NCBI GenBank assembly: GCA_964017065.1
Contig: OZ024789.1
Span: 7,196,191 to 7,260,190 of the forward strand
Reading direction: 5' to 3'
DNA from: Haliclona indistincta
Taxonomy: Eukaryota; Porifera; Demospongiae; Haplosclerida; Chalinidae
Length of the DNA stretch: 64,000 nt
The notes below the pieces were generated by a model. The model worked only from the letters and a program-made list of their open reading frames with translations, did no database searches and was not told where the DNA came from. How positions within the stretch are numbered: the first letter of the stretch is position 1; every line of letters starts with the position of its first letter. Shown one piece after another: positions 1-12,700 of this stretch. Both the position numbers and the translations under genes were made by a program.

Positions 1-3000
1 CGCGCACAGGCTTCCGAGCACACCGTTCCAGACAGTGCCAAGAAACCAACTGGTAATGAAATGAAAAGGAAACCAGTACCCTGCTTTCCCGCTAATGCTT
101 ATACACCGACTAGTGAACCCTGTCCAGTGTGCAAGACCGAAAGTCATCCTGTCTTTGCATGCACAAAATTCAGATCACTTCCTCACGATCGCATGATCAC
201 AATGGTCAAAGAGAACAAGTTGTGTATCAACTGTCTCAGACCCGGGCATTTCTCTAAGCATTGCAAATCGTTGCACAAGTGCAAAGAGTGTCAGAAACCT
301 CATCACTCTCTTCTCCATGTTGATCCGTCGCACACTCCTGCTGAGCCTCCATATCTACGGAATCCCGTGTCTTCCAATACTGCAACTGGTCTCAAGTCAA
401 ATAATCTGTTGATGACTTGCCAAGTCTCAGTACTTGCTCCCAATGGTCTCTCTATAAAGGCTCGTGCACTTTTGGATTCTGGATCATCTACTTCTTTTGT
501 CACTGAGCATCTTGCAAGATCTCTCCAGCTTCGACGCACAAAGCAGTTCAACCAAATATCTGGAATCACTGGGTTCTTGCCTTCCCACTCGTCTCAATCA
601 GTTACATCGTTCCATGTGTCTCCCCTCAACTGTACGAGCAAGCAGTTCAACGTCTCAGCCATCATTGTCCCTCGTGTAACTTGTCCACTTCCTGTTTCTG
701 CTGTTGCTCTGAATTCAAGTTGGGATCACCTGAATGGAATTCAGTTAGCGGACCCACAATTTGGCACACCTGGAACAATCGACATACTTCTCGGAGTAGA
801 TATTTTCGTTGGTGCACTCCTGAATGGCCGGCGGTATGGTCCACCTGGTTTTCCTACTGCTCTAGAAACTGTGTTTGGTTGGGTATTGGCTGGAAACGCT
901 GATCCACACTCTTTCAATAATATTGTCTCGTGTCATACAACCCTGTTGTCCAGTGATGACTTGCTCCGTCGATTCTGGGAAATCGAAGAAGCCGGTCTAG
1001 AAGGTCCAGTACGGTCTTCAGAAGAGCAGTCTGTGGTAAAACACTATCATGACAATCACTCTCGTTCTCCCGAAGGTCGATTCATTGTCCCTTTGCCGAA
1101 ACACTCCAATGCCCCTAATATTGGTGAATCTAGGTCACAAGCTGTCCGAAGGTTTCTCACTCTGGAACATTCACTTCATTCCAAAGGTGAATTCGACCAA
1201 TTTGCTGATGTCATGAAGGAATATTTCACATTGGGTCACGCTGAGGAAGTACCCATCATGGACCTGTATAAACCACCCAAACAGGTCTACTATATGCCCA
1301 TGCACGCTGTGAAGAAGGACTCCAGTGTGACTACCAAACTCAGGGTCGTATTTGACGCCTCAGCGAAGTCAAACACAGACGTATCTCTCAACGATACTTT
1401 AATGATCGGACCCACTGTGCACTCATCATTGGTGGACGTATTACTACGATTCAGACTGCATCCCATAGCACTCACAGCTGATATTAGCAAGATGTACAGA
1501 GCCATCGAACTCTCTCCTGCAGATAAGGACTATCATCGTTTCTTGTGGAGAGAATGCCGTGACAAGCCTCTTGTCGACTACCGAATGACACGTCTCACCT
1601 TTGGTGTATCAGCTTCGCCATTCGCAGCCAACATGACTGTCAAACAGAATGCTATCAACTTGAAGTCCAAGTATCCTCGTGCAGCAGCTGTGGTTGAAAC
1701 CTCCTTTTACGTAGACGATTGTCTAACAGGAGCAGCTACTGTGCCCGAAGCAGCTCAACTACAGACTGAGCTCCAGGAATTATTCTCTGAGGCCCAATTT
1801 ACTCTTCGCAAGTGGAAATCTTCTGATCCTGCAGCACTTGCACACGTCAAACCTGATCTTAAGGAAGAACACTTCACCCAAAGCATTCCCGAAGCAAACT
1901 GCTACGTCAAAACTCTTGGAGTCGAGTGGAATTCAGAAACTGATGTATTTCGTCTAGCCATTCCACAGCTACCAGTTCCTGAATCAGCTACAAAGCGACA
2001 GATCGCGTCAGACATTGCAAAGACGTTCGATGTCATGGGGTGGTTCTCTCCGTCCGTGATCAAGGCCAAAATCCTACTACAAAGGATATGGGAAAGAAGA
2101 ATCAACTGGGATGATGCGGTTCCATCTGATCTCCTCAGCATTTGGCATCGCTGGAAGTGTGAGTTGCCACTTCTCTCTAACATACCAGTATGTCGTTGTC
2201 ACTTCCCTTGTAATCCTGCTCTATGTTCTACTCAATTACACGGCTTCTCTGACGCGTCAGAGGAAGCATACTCTGCTGTTGTGTATATTCGCATACAAGA
2301 CCCTACTGGTTCAGTCCATGTATCGCTTGTCACTTCCAAAACTCGAGTAGCTCCATTGAAACGCCAGACAATCCCTCGTCTAGAACTGTGTGGTGCTCTC
2401 CTACTCTCGCAAGTGATTACACATGTGAACGAAGTGTTTGACCTTCCAAACTGTGATCTTGTTGCTTGGACTGACAGCACGGTAGTACTCGATTGGCTGA
2501 AGGGAGATCCTCGACGATTTAAACCATTTGTCGGCAATCGAGTGACTCGGATATTGGAAAAGACAACAGCTGCTTTATGGAGACATGTCAGAGGTTATGA
2601 CAACCCAGCCGACTGTGCTTCTAGAGGGTTGTTCCCTTCAGAGCTCTCACAACATTCTCTTTGGTGGAACGGACCTAGCTGGCTGACTGAAGACCCTCAA
2701 GATTGGCCACGCACAGTTGGGAACGAGAACTCGAGCAATCTTGAAAGGAAAGACGACATCTGTTTGGTCTCTCTTGTTGCTTCACACGAACCGGTCATTT
2801 CCCTTGATCGTTACTCTACTTTCACTCGTCTTCAACATGTCACAGCTTGGATACAGCGCTTTGTCCGAAACTGTCGTACCTCTAAATCTGGACATGTTCT
2901 TCAAATTACACCTCGTTGTCTGAGTGTAACTGAATTGACCGCAGCTGAGACCTACTGGATCACGTTTTCACAACAAAGGTCATTCTCTGTGGATCTCAAT

Positions 3001-4304
3001 GCTCTCAAGCTAAGTCAAAGAAATCTCTACCCAAAGCTTCTCGTCTCATTTCTCTACACCCTTTTTTAGACTCTGACAACGTTTTACGAGTTGGAGGACG
3101 TGAATCTCTCACCGATTTGCCCTATTCTCAGACACATCCAATCATTCTCGATGGTAAGTGTTGTGTTGCAAAACTCATCATACGTTCTGAGCATAGTAGA
3201 CTGTTGCATGCTGGTCCAACTTTATTGCAGTCTTCCCTGTCTCGACGTTTTCACATGATCAGCATGAGAAAGGCTGTTCGCTCAGTAACCCGCCAGTGTG
3301 TCACTTGCCGCAAGCAGACAGTCAGACCATCCCCACAGATTTTAGGACAGCTTCCACTGGAACGCGTCACTCCCGGAACGGTTTTCGAGAAAGTTGGTGT
3401 GGATTACGCTGGTCCCATTTATGTGAAAAGTGGTATGACTCGCAGGTCAGTTGCAAGAAAGGCCTATATTTGCATCTTTGTATCTCTTGCTGTCAAGGCA
3501 GTTCATATTGAACTTGTATCCGACCTTACAACTGAGGCTTTTATAGCTACACTACGACGATTCACAGCACGCCGGGGTTACCCATCATTAATTTGGAGTG
3601 ATCATGGCCGAAACTTTGTGGGTGCTAGTCGAGAGCTCAAGGAATTGTACGAATTTCTCCGGACAGAAAGTACCAATGGAATCATTTCTCAGTTCTGCAC
3701 AACCAAGAAGATCGAGTGGAGCTTCATACCTGAACGCAGTCCACACTTTGGCGGACTTTGGGAGTCAGCTGTGAAAAGTGCCAAATATCACTTGAAGCGA
3801 GTTGTAAAGGACACAAAACTTACATTTGAATTCTTAGTGCAGGTTGAGGCATGTTTGAACAGCAGACCTTTAGTTGCCCTCAATTCCCCTGACGAGGATG
3901 GTATCGAGGCATTAACACCAGGGCACTTCCTAATTGGTCAACCATTGTGTGCTCTACCTGATCGTTCATTCTGTAATCCTACAACGTCAGTCGTCAAGCG
4001 CTGGAACCTATGTCAACAACTCACTAATCATTTTTGGCAGAGATGGTCGTCCGAATATCTCACTCATCTCAATACGTGCAGCAAGTGGCATCGAGCAACA
4101 AGAAACCTGAAGGTTGGTGATATCGTGCTTTTAAAAGAAGACAATATTGCTCACACTAAATGGCCAATTGGTAAAGTGATTGAACTATATCCGGGAAAAG
4201 ACCAGATCGTTCGTGTCGTCACTGTCAAGACCGCCAACGGTGTGTACAAGAGACCAATTGTCAAAGTAGCATTGTTACTCTCACAAGACGAACTTGAACT
4301 CTAA
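1..4304 (+). mobile_element. BEL/Pao-type LTR retrotransposon, 5'-truncated by the window, frameshifted pol
   Basis: The polyprotein is open from the window start to 3069 and again, in another frame, to a stop at 4304. Order seen in the first part: two Cys-rich knuckles (for example CINCLRPGHFSKHC near residue 55), a retroviral-type aspartic protease (LLDSGSSTSFV near residue 138), reverse transcriptase with the YVDD box near residue 550, and RNase H (WTDSTVVLDWL). The second part has the His/Cys zinc-binding motif (RQCVTCRKQ), a DDE integrase (DYAGP, WSDHGRNF, SPHFGGLWE) and the C-terminal domain typical of BEL/Pao integrases. This domain order identifies the superfamily. Homology switches frame between about 3000 and 3030, so a single-base indel breaks pol in this copy. 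The gag start and 5' LTR lie outside the window. Confidence 0.93.
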
Positions 4305-4399
4305 TTATTCATTTCCTGAACAATCGTTGATTATTCATTCACTGAACATTTGCTGTTTTCATTTATTCTCATTGTATTATTCAGTAAAGACTAATCGTC

Positions 4400-4545
4400 T
4401 TTGGCCGGCGGTATATGATCGCGCTTATTCCACTCTCATTATAATTGTTGACTCTCTCACTCTCTCTCACGTTTTTTGTTATCATAAAATGGTCGACATA
4501 AAACTTTATCTTGTTGAATCCTCAAAGCGTCATCAATACAATTGA
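4400..4545 (+). repeat. possible 3' LTR of the BEL/Pao element
   Basis: After the pol stop comes about 100 bp of AT-rich sequence, then a GC-rich patch (ggccggcgg at about 4403), a pyrimidine-rich stretch (ctctctcactctctctcac) and ATAAAACTTT, which could be a polyadenylation signal, followed by a run ending in ATACA near 4541. This resembles the U3/R/U5 layout of a short LTR. No second LTR copy lies in the window to define the ends, so boundaries are a guess. Confidence 0.25.
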
Positions 4546-5212
4546 GGGAATTTGGTCGTTATTTAGAATCATTTCTCCGTTGCTCTTTGTACATTCTGTG
4601 CTGGTTTGTTTCTTGTTCTGTTTGAGAGCAGCACTTGTCCCAAGGTCGATTTTTAGGAAACAAGCATGACCTTCGGTAGATATAATATAAATGCAGGTTT
4701 GCACTTTATGTGTTAACCTGGGTTAAAGCATAGGGTGACCACAATATATGCTTAGGACACCACAACTTAGCCTGATCTAAACCACAACGCCATATAATAA
4801 GAAAAAGTGACATCTAAGCAAGGAATTTTGCGTCTGCATTGAGCACTGTCAACTAGCCAGAAATCATGGTGAAATCACTGCTTTTGTTCATATCAACAGC
4901 GTTATTCACTCCACAGGTCAGCTAACATTGTTTCCAGTACAGTGCTTCCAGTCTAAACATTCCAATTTACCACATTTCACCTACATGAATTTTTTGCTCA
5001 TAAAAAACCCAACTATAGATGTAACAGTTACATGATTTGGTGAGAGAGTTGATACATCCATCTAGAGTATGTGTGTATATAGGTAGTCTTATTCCATCTC
5101 AAATATATCAGCAGTTCAGTGGCAGTTGTCGGAAACACCAATTATCACTTATTTTAGGCCATTAAAACTGCTAATGTGTTAGTTAAGAAAAAGACTTGGC
5201 AAACAATTGAAT
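4546..5212. other. AT-rich non-coding stretch, nothing recognised
   Basis: No convincing coding exon, RNA gene or paired repeat was seen. A short ATG-led hydrophobic reading at 4866-4915 followed by a GT is discussed under rejected items. By position this is probably PSMD6 intron sequence. Confidence 0.4.
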
Positions 5213-5621
5213 AACTACCATAAATCGGGAAATTTTCGTCGTTAAAATATTTTCGTGGGTAGGTTCAACCACGAAAATTAAGCACACGAAAATTTTTTAA
5301 CAACAAAAATTTGTAAACACGTGTATGCCGAGTTGCGATTTGTTCACTGTAAGTTTGTGCTCAAGAGCTTGGCTACAGCTGAAACACTGTCTGCCTGGAG
5401 TTACTGATCAGCCAGCGACAGTGAGCGACCTTCTACTTTGCTGTCAGGAACGAGCACCTCAGACGATCGCTGTCAGCAGCAACAGTCATGCACTTTTGTC
5501 TATAAAGTGTCTTTACACGTTGATAAATTTTTTGTTAAAATATTTTCGTGGGCAGGTCGACCCACAAAAATTTATCACACGAAAATTTTGTTACACGAAA
5601 ATTTCCCGATTTACGGTAGTT
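5213..5621. mobile_element. MITE with long terminal inverted repeats
   Basis: The left end (aactaccataaatcgggaaa) is the reverse complement of the right end (tttcccgatttacggtagtt) apart from one base. The inverted similarity continues inward through repeated acgaaaatt blocks, so the element folds back over much of its 409 bp. No transposase is encoded; a 106-codon reading inside is a by-product of the repeat. Flanking target duplication is not clear. Confidence 0.85.
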
Positions 5622-5900
5622 CATCTATCATATACTGTCATATAATTTGATCAAAAAATATTTTTGAGCTAAAGATACTTTTAGCGAGACCGGCAGATGG
5701 ATAAATATTTTTTTCTTCTTTCAACAAGCATGGCATAACAGTACAAAACTAAGCAGTAAGCACATGTATATACTTGTTGTGCAAGTACACTTACTTACTG
5801 AATATGAACATTACCAGAAGCATGTATTCCACAAAATGATGCATTTGTGCACGTCTATTATATCGAACATTGGAATACTACTTACATGTACAAAATAGCA

Positions 5901-6360
5901 AGAGCTTATTATTTCAAGGAGCGTACAATCGTGAAACAGCAGAAAATAAACGGGTCATTATTGTGTGCGAGACTTATACAGTCCTAGTACACCATACATG
6001 CATGCGTGGCCGTATGGCTCATACAAAAATTGCCCATTAAGGAAGTTATTTTAACGTGCCAAGCGGCGAATACTTTTGTGCTATTACTAGTACACTATAG
6101 GTGCTTTCCGCGTGGAGGCGTGAAGGAATGCTCGTGCCACTAGCAATGAGAAAGTGACGCGTATTTGCGTGTCATGACGAGGTACCCGTCCCATTGGGGG
6201 TCAATTAACGTGTCCACGAGGTGCTTATTGACCCCAAGTGGGCGGGTACTTTGTCATGACACGCATATACGCGTCACTTTCTCATTGCTAGTGGCGAGAG
6301 CATTCCTTCACACCTCCACGCAGAAAGCACCTATTATGCTCCTTGGAATGATGAGCTCCT
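5901..6360. mobile_element. MITE, family A copy 1, with an internal 240-bp palindrome
   Basis: Ends are imperfect inverted repeats (agcttattatttcaaggagc on the left, the complement gctccttggaatgatgagct on the right). Positions 6097-6334 form a second, stronger foldback with arms of about 100 bp that meet near 6215. The left 200 bp match, in opposite orientation, the element at 8357-8537, so this is a family. No coding capacity. Confidence 0.82.
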
Positions 6361-6481
6361 GATAATAGTTATTGATATACTCCAATCCCTTACATTATTT
6401 GATTACACATACTTACGTGTACATAATATATACACTGTACACACACATACACCGCATAAAATATACATCTATCATTTATAC

Positions 6482-6629
6482 CATTTTCAATAATGGCGGT
6501 CATTAGCTCAGCCTTCACAGCATCCTTGTCAACTGAAGAATCCTCAATAGAAAGAAGGAATTTTAGTTGAGCCAACCGTACGTCAGGGTTGCGTGGGAGA
6601 CCCTCTTCATCCAGATTTTCCAAAGGCAT
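6482..6629 (-). CDS. PSMD6: 26S proteasome non-ATPase regulatory subunit 6 (Rpn7), first coding exon only
   Basis: Translation from the ATG at 6629 (minus) gives [20 protein letters not shown], then QLKFLL and a helical stretch, closely matching the conserved start of metazoan PSMD6/Rpn7. Rpn7 is a PCI-domain subunit of the 19S lid. The exon closes at a GT donor (GAAAATG|gtataa) at 6482/6481. No later Rpn7 exon was found between 6481 and position 1, so the remainder lies to the left of the window, beyond an intron longer than 6.4 kb that would contain the retrotransposon, or the copy is broken. The start codon is 119 bp from the divergent SNX start. Confidence 0.85.
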
Positions 6630-6748
6630 AACGGCACCGCGTATGTAGACTAGTTGTATAAAGAATTGGAAGTGCGCACCTCGTGGTTTTTCTAATAATA
6701 AAAATAAATTAATAATTTATTATTTACGGTAGGTCTGCAAGTAAATAA
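6630..6748. promoter_or_regulatory. bidirectional promoter interval PSMD6 / sorting nexin
   Basis: Only 119 bp separate the two divergent start codons. The interval is AT-rich (aataataaaaataaattaat around 6692) with no other gene. Shared promoter use is inferred from the spacing; no specific factor site was assigned. Confidence 0.5.
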
Positions 6749-9700
6749 ATGGAGTGCGAAGCAACCGACCAATCTAAAGCCAAATTGATGTTCTTCGACG
6801 AGATGGAAGGCATGGAAGGAGAAGAGGAGGGTGCTACAAGGCCATCTGCCAATATAAGGATCAATGTGCAAAGCTGTAAGCGAGAAGGCAAAGATTGGAT
6901 TTACTGTGTAAAGGTGGGCGCGGCATACACGTGTAATCTTACTGTACATCTACGAGCTCCATCCAATAATGCATTATAACAAGACCTGTTTTAAGACACA
7001 AGCTCTGTCAGACATTGCATGCTCAATGAATCATACAGTCTATGGCAGTGTGATGGCTCAAGCTTTACTGTTCCAATTGGCAGATTTCCGGCAGTTGGAG
7101 TTGGTTTAATTGCCAAGTAACAAGGCATTTTTCCTTTCGGAATAATGGAAATTGCCTAGGGAGGGCTTAAGCATGCTAACTCCTCCTAACACACATCTCT
7201 CTGCGACATGAAGCCCATATACATGTAGTATGTGCAAAAGAACTCTTTTTCAGCATCAAGTTTAAGCAGTTTCTCATCATCTTTGCTTTGGGCTACATGT
7301 AGCTAATCATTGACACAAACCCATAACGACTAGAGTTTTATTTGGGGTGTTGGCCTCTTGAACTATTCTCGCCTCTTCTACAAAACCAGTATTGACCTAT
7401 ACATCACACCAAGAGTTTATAATAAGAAGAGTGTTGAACGTAGCATACCTGGGTGCAAAATATGTGAGAAAAGTAACGTGACAGGCACGTGAGAAATCGT
7501 CGTAATTGTTTACGTAATTTGTTATTATTATGTCATCTGCTACGTTTGCAAGGAGGCATAGCCAAACATCACACGTCATCGTTGAGCCCGCGTTAGTCAA
7601 ACAAGTACAGCCATCGATCTGTGCCGCCCGCGTGCCTATGGAGTAGCAGGATTCAGTACTATACACACAGATTTTTGTACGCGGGTATGCTACGTTCAAC
7701 ATTCTTCTTATTATAAACTCTTGATCACACCTCTCCTGTTTATGTAGTAAGCCAGTATATGCAGTAAATACATGGGTTTTCACATAAAATAATAATCTGT
7801 AGCACATCATGTAGCAGAGAGATGTGTGTTAGTAGGTGTTAGCATGTGTGACAACCATGTATTTACTGTATTTATATAAACTGGCATCATGGTCCAGTGA
7901 ACCAACTAGTCTTGGCATCATCAAGAGTACGAAATTGGACTGCTGAACTATCGGTATCGCAAATCCAACTGCGCTCAACTTCCTTCTTTCTTAGTTGCCA
8001 GAAAGCAGAAATATGTCTCAACTAAGCAATGAAAGAACTCCCATTTTCAAATGTGCCAGGGACATATATCCTACTAGACGATTGTGTGTATATCCACATA
8101 ATATTATTGTAATATTATGCATCATAGAGTTCATTTTTACACAGGTGCAGCATGATGATGAAGAGATTGTAATAAAAAGGTCATACAAAGATGTTGAATG
8201 GCTCTATAGCACTTTGACACATCGGGTACAACTCGGAGGATATATAGTGAGGGAAATAAATTATGCTTACATGCTATGTAGGTGTTGGAAGATCTTGCCA
8301 ATGACAAGTGCTTTTATGTATTATTGCTTATGTATTTGCATACAATAACTATTGACAGGAGCTTATCATTCCAAGGAGCGTACAACTTCAAATAGTGTAG
8401 TGGTAATAGCACAAAATATATCAGCCGCTTGGCGCGTTGAAACTACCTTATTAGGCAGTTTTTGTACGAGTCGTATGGCCTCGCGTACACGCACGCTGTA
8501 CTAGAATATCCAGCAGTCCATGGAATAATAACCTCCTGCTATTCCAGTAGGTTGTGTCATTGTCTCCAACACGTAGACCCATAGGACTGCTGTAAATTCT
8601 TTATCTTCAATACTTTATGACTCTGTTATGACTTTTTTAGCTGCACCATATTGGTTTACTCTTTCATGTATTCTGCTTTAAGTAGCATTTATTGTCTACA
8701 TTTAGCTCCCTCCATTGCCCACATCTCCCTCTACATTTCAAGATCTACCAGCAGCTCATCTAATTGGTAACGGAGGAGAAGCTATGTTTGGAGGACTAGG
8801 ACGACGATTCTGTCTACCAGTGGAAGTGTAAGCTATAATACCAATTGCATATCACATTTAGCATTAGCCCAATTATCCCACATTGTTTAATGTCACATGA
8901 GATGCATCTGGCAGTGTGGTGTTCCTTGAGAACACACCTATTCCATTGTTAACATGTGGAACACGTAGACGATTACGTGCAAATACAGTACAGTAAGAAA
9001 CCCAGCTGTTCTAAATGAAGCACCAAAGGTGCAGATGCCTCGGTGGAATGCAACCATTTCACATACACAGCAACAAACTGCAGCTGTTATACCTTGCTGT
9101 ACAGCAATCACAATGCAGTATAATAGTTGTTGAATGCAATTCCTGTATGATGAAATTAAAGCTAAAGAGCGCTGCAACAAGCTGCAATACAGCACTGTTT
9201 GCAGAATAAGCTAGTGGGTTGCAACTATGCAATTAGAAGCCTAGCAGTGCTAACCACATGGAATTCAGTTGGGCGTGCCTATAATCAACACAGCACGTGA
9301 GCGCTGGTTGCTAGCTTGCTGGAGCTGGCGCTGCTTAGCGATAGCACGATGGATTTCTCAGCACTCACTGTACTACCTTGAGTACAGAATTGTCTTACAA
9401 GCTGTGAAGAAGACTATAGTGGACAGCTTTCTCTTCAGCGAAGTCCCTGAGCCTCGAGTGTCCAGCAATGCCATTCAAGGTAACGAAGCTTTGGAACCAA
9501 AAGTCTATCAATTCAATTCCGAGGCAACACCGAGTTGAACATGTATTGCAAGTATCAGCGCTTAGTTTTCCGCCGACGTGGAGTTCTGCCTGCGGACAGA
9601 ATGACAGAATGACAAACCAACGAACTACTGTATGCCTCGTGGCTCCGCCCACCGAGGCATAATAATTAATGAAATCTTGAAACCTGGCACAAAATTCCAA

Positions 9701-12700
9701 TGGTGACTGAGATCGTGGTGTTCAGTATTTAAGAAGCTTAATGGTGCTCGGTCATTATTAATATTCATCAGGCGGTCAGTACTTGTGAAATCATTATTCG
9801 GTTGTGAATATTGGCACGTGGTTGTGAATATCATTTCACGCTTCTGTACTTTGTGTACGTGCTGGAAAAGCACAAAACAGTATAAAACTCGGGCATGAAG
9901 CGTTGGACTACGCTTATACAGTGCAAAGATGGTAAGCTACACGTGGCCAACACTGTAACGGAGAGTTTTTTAGAATTGCGTATTTAACAGCCAAGATAAG
10001 TTACGTAAGTACTGTTTGTCGCTGCTTTACTGCCAAAAGCTCTCCGTTACTGGATTCCTCGTGTCAAGATAGCCACAGAAACGTGGTTTCAGCAACCTGG
10101 CATGCCCCGCTAAAAAGTCTTTCAGACAAATAGGCGTGGTTTTTGTCGCGCCTCTGGCGGTCCTTCCCGGTAAACTGTCTCGCTAAAACTTGGTATACAA
10201 GCAGTACTTCCAGTCGTGTTGTTATGCAGCTAGCGATGCGTTCGTAGCTGCTTTACATCTGGAAATCTGGCCCATAGCAACAGCGCCGCCTCATGAATAT
10301 TAATAATGACCGAGCACCCTTAAAAGTGAGTGTCTCCGCTTACATTCAAATATCAGCTCAGGCTCACCCATTTTTAATTTGTAGTTTTCATTTATTGTAC
10401 TCTCTCTGTTCACCAAGTAAGTATTAACAAAACTTATACCATAACATGTATGAATGCAGTAATTTGATTGGCTTAATTCAGGTCTCTAAATGCTGTAGAC
10501 ACTGCGAACGTATAGATACCTACCACTAAAGAATAGATACCTACCACGAATGAATAGATACCTACCGTGAATGAATAGATACTCATCGTGAGCTGATAGT
10601 AAATTTGTGTCGAAAAGAGCTTTCTGTATATCGACAGTTGCTATGGTGTGAATCGGTTAGACACAGCTCAGCCAACGGGATCCACTCGGTATAGAAATAC
10701 TCGCGTTAACATAGAATCCTCGCGCTATACGCGCTCGAGTTCTATTAGGCTTTTTCGGATTTCTATATCGCATAGATTCCTTGGTCTCAGTGTCTAGCCT
10801 ATATTAATACCATGTTCACACTAGACATACGAGTTACAACTGCTCAGTGTCGGTGTACTGCAGCACTAGGGAATACACCTCAGCTCTCTTAATGAACACT
10901 CCCAATAGCAGACACCTCCATATATCGGACAATTTTTAGATGTACATTCTGTTTGTTACCGATGTGATTTCGAACATGAAATCATTTTATGCAATGGCAT
11001 AAGGGAATCGCGTAATTAGAATGTTTGGTACGGTGGACAAGGACAAAATGCCACAGTTTTGCTGAGTGCCTGGAAGCTCTAGCCGTTCGAATAAAGAAAA
11101 AAATCTTTCTTATCATCGTCTGCCATTGAAATGGAAGGAAATATTGAGGAGTAGGTACATGAAACTGGCAGAAAGAACTTGCCGTTGAATGAGAAGACTT
11201 GTGTATGCAGTGAACGCTTCGTAAATTCAAGGGGGAGGCATTTAAGAATGGGTGAGGTTCCTTCGCTGAGGCTGCTGTTACTGAAAACAAAGGTCACCGA
11301 ACCAACACCTCGAAGAGTACTTGTCCAGGAAACACCTTTTCTCCCTCTTTGTATTAACCCTTCAAGTGCGGACAGCAATTCTAGCCTCTATTTTGTGAAT
11401 TTCACTAACCTTTGAAACCATTAGACAGACAAACTAGCGCTGTGATCACTGTTAATATGCAAAATCAACTTGCACAACGTGCGGGCTTGTTGTCAATGAC
11501 AATTGCGGTTAACCACGCCCACTTGACGATCTACCAACTGTCGGTTGCTAGAATCACTCTCACCGGAGCAAAAAACGCCGCTTGTTTGGTCAAAACAGCA
11601 CGTGTGAGACGAAGTTAGTGCACGTATGGCTGCTTTTTATGTCAAGAAGCCCCTGGAGACCCGGTGGTGCTAGGTAATCCCGCCATAGCTCTGCTTGGCG
11701 GGGCCGCAGGCCCCGCCAATGGCTCGCCATCACACCCCACATAGCTGTATTTGGTCTATAGGTGAAATAAACTATCTTCGAATTTTAACGCCCACTTCCG
11801 GTGACGTCAAACTTGCCGGGCGACTATAGTTGCCCGCCGCTTGTGAAGGGTTAATAACCTGTTGTATTTTCCCTCACACATGCATACATTACTTAACAGG
11901 TTTTTTTGTAGTGTTGATTTGAGGTATAAGAAAAACTGAATTGCATATCCACATGACTAATAACAATAACTTGATTTGTATTTACAAAGAGCAAATTCAG
12001 GTGATATGAAAATTTCAAAGTAAGTTCTCCAACTGTAAAATGGCAAATGGCACTGTCTTGCCACTGCTGGTCTGGAAAGATGCGGTCAATGGATATGCCT
12101 TTACATGTGTAAATACAAAAATCACACCAAGCAGCTGAATCACTCGCAACATATAGCTGGAGTTGTACTTGGTAGTAGTATGGGTGTGATCGTTTCAACC
12201 TTACTTCAGAGTTCTCTAATTCGCAAACTGCTTCAGGTGTGTTATCTAGCTTAGAGTAAGAACATTTTATCTCAAGCAATCCATGCTGACTACATGACAT
12301 ATCCACTACAACACCATCCGGAGATGCAGCAAGCCAACCAAATCATGGATGGATGACAAAGCCACATTTATTTACGTACAGAACTTCACACTTTTTTATA
12401 AGCTCTATATTGTCAACAGCAACAGATTCAAAGCGACGCCCCCATGTGCTATTGGTTTTGGTAGTGGAATCAATGGTTTTGGGGTATAAGCACTCTCTCG
12501 ATAGGGAAATGCTCTTCTTGACCTGACACAGTATCCTGCCACACTTTGAATCTGTGATTCTTTTTGATCTCATCTGAAACCATTCAGAGTTACTTGATTG
12601 TTCACAAGTTTCTTGCTCAATTCTGGCACGTTCATGTGCAGACACATTCAGTGAGGATTTATCGCAGGTAAAGATTCTTTTTGAGTTGACGATTATGTGT

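Noticed and set aside
4866..4916. Short ATG-led hydrophobic reading ending at CAG|gtcagc, like a signal-peptide exon
   Set aside because: No compatible downstream exon was found, and the strand is opposite to the PSMD6 gene it would lie in. One small hydrophobic reading is not enough.
5325..5645. 106-codon open frame
   Set aside because: It lies inside the foldback MITE 5213-5621 and has no recognisable features.
7397..7810. 137-codon minus-strand open frame
   Set aside because: Spans two nested MITEs; the reading follows the inverted repeats and has no protein similarity I can see.
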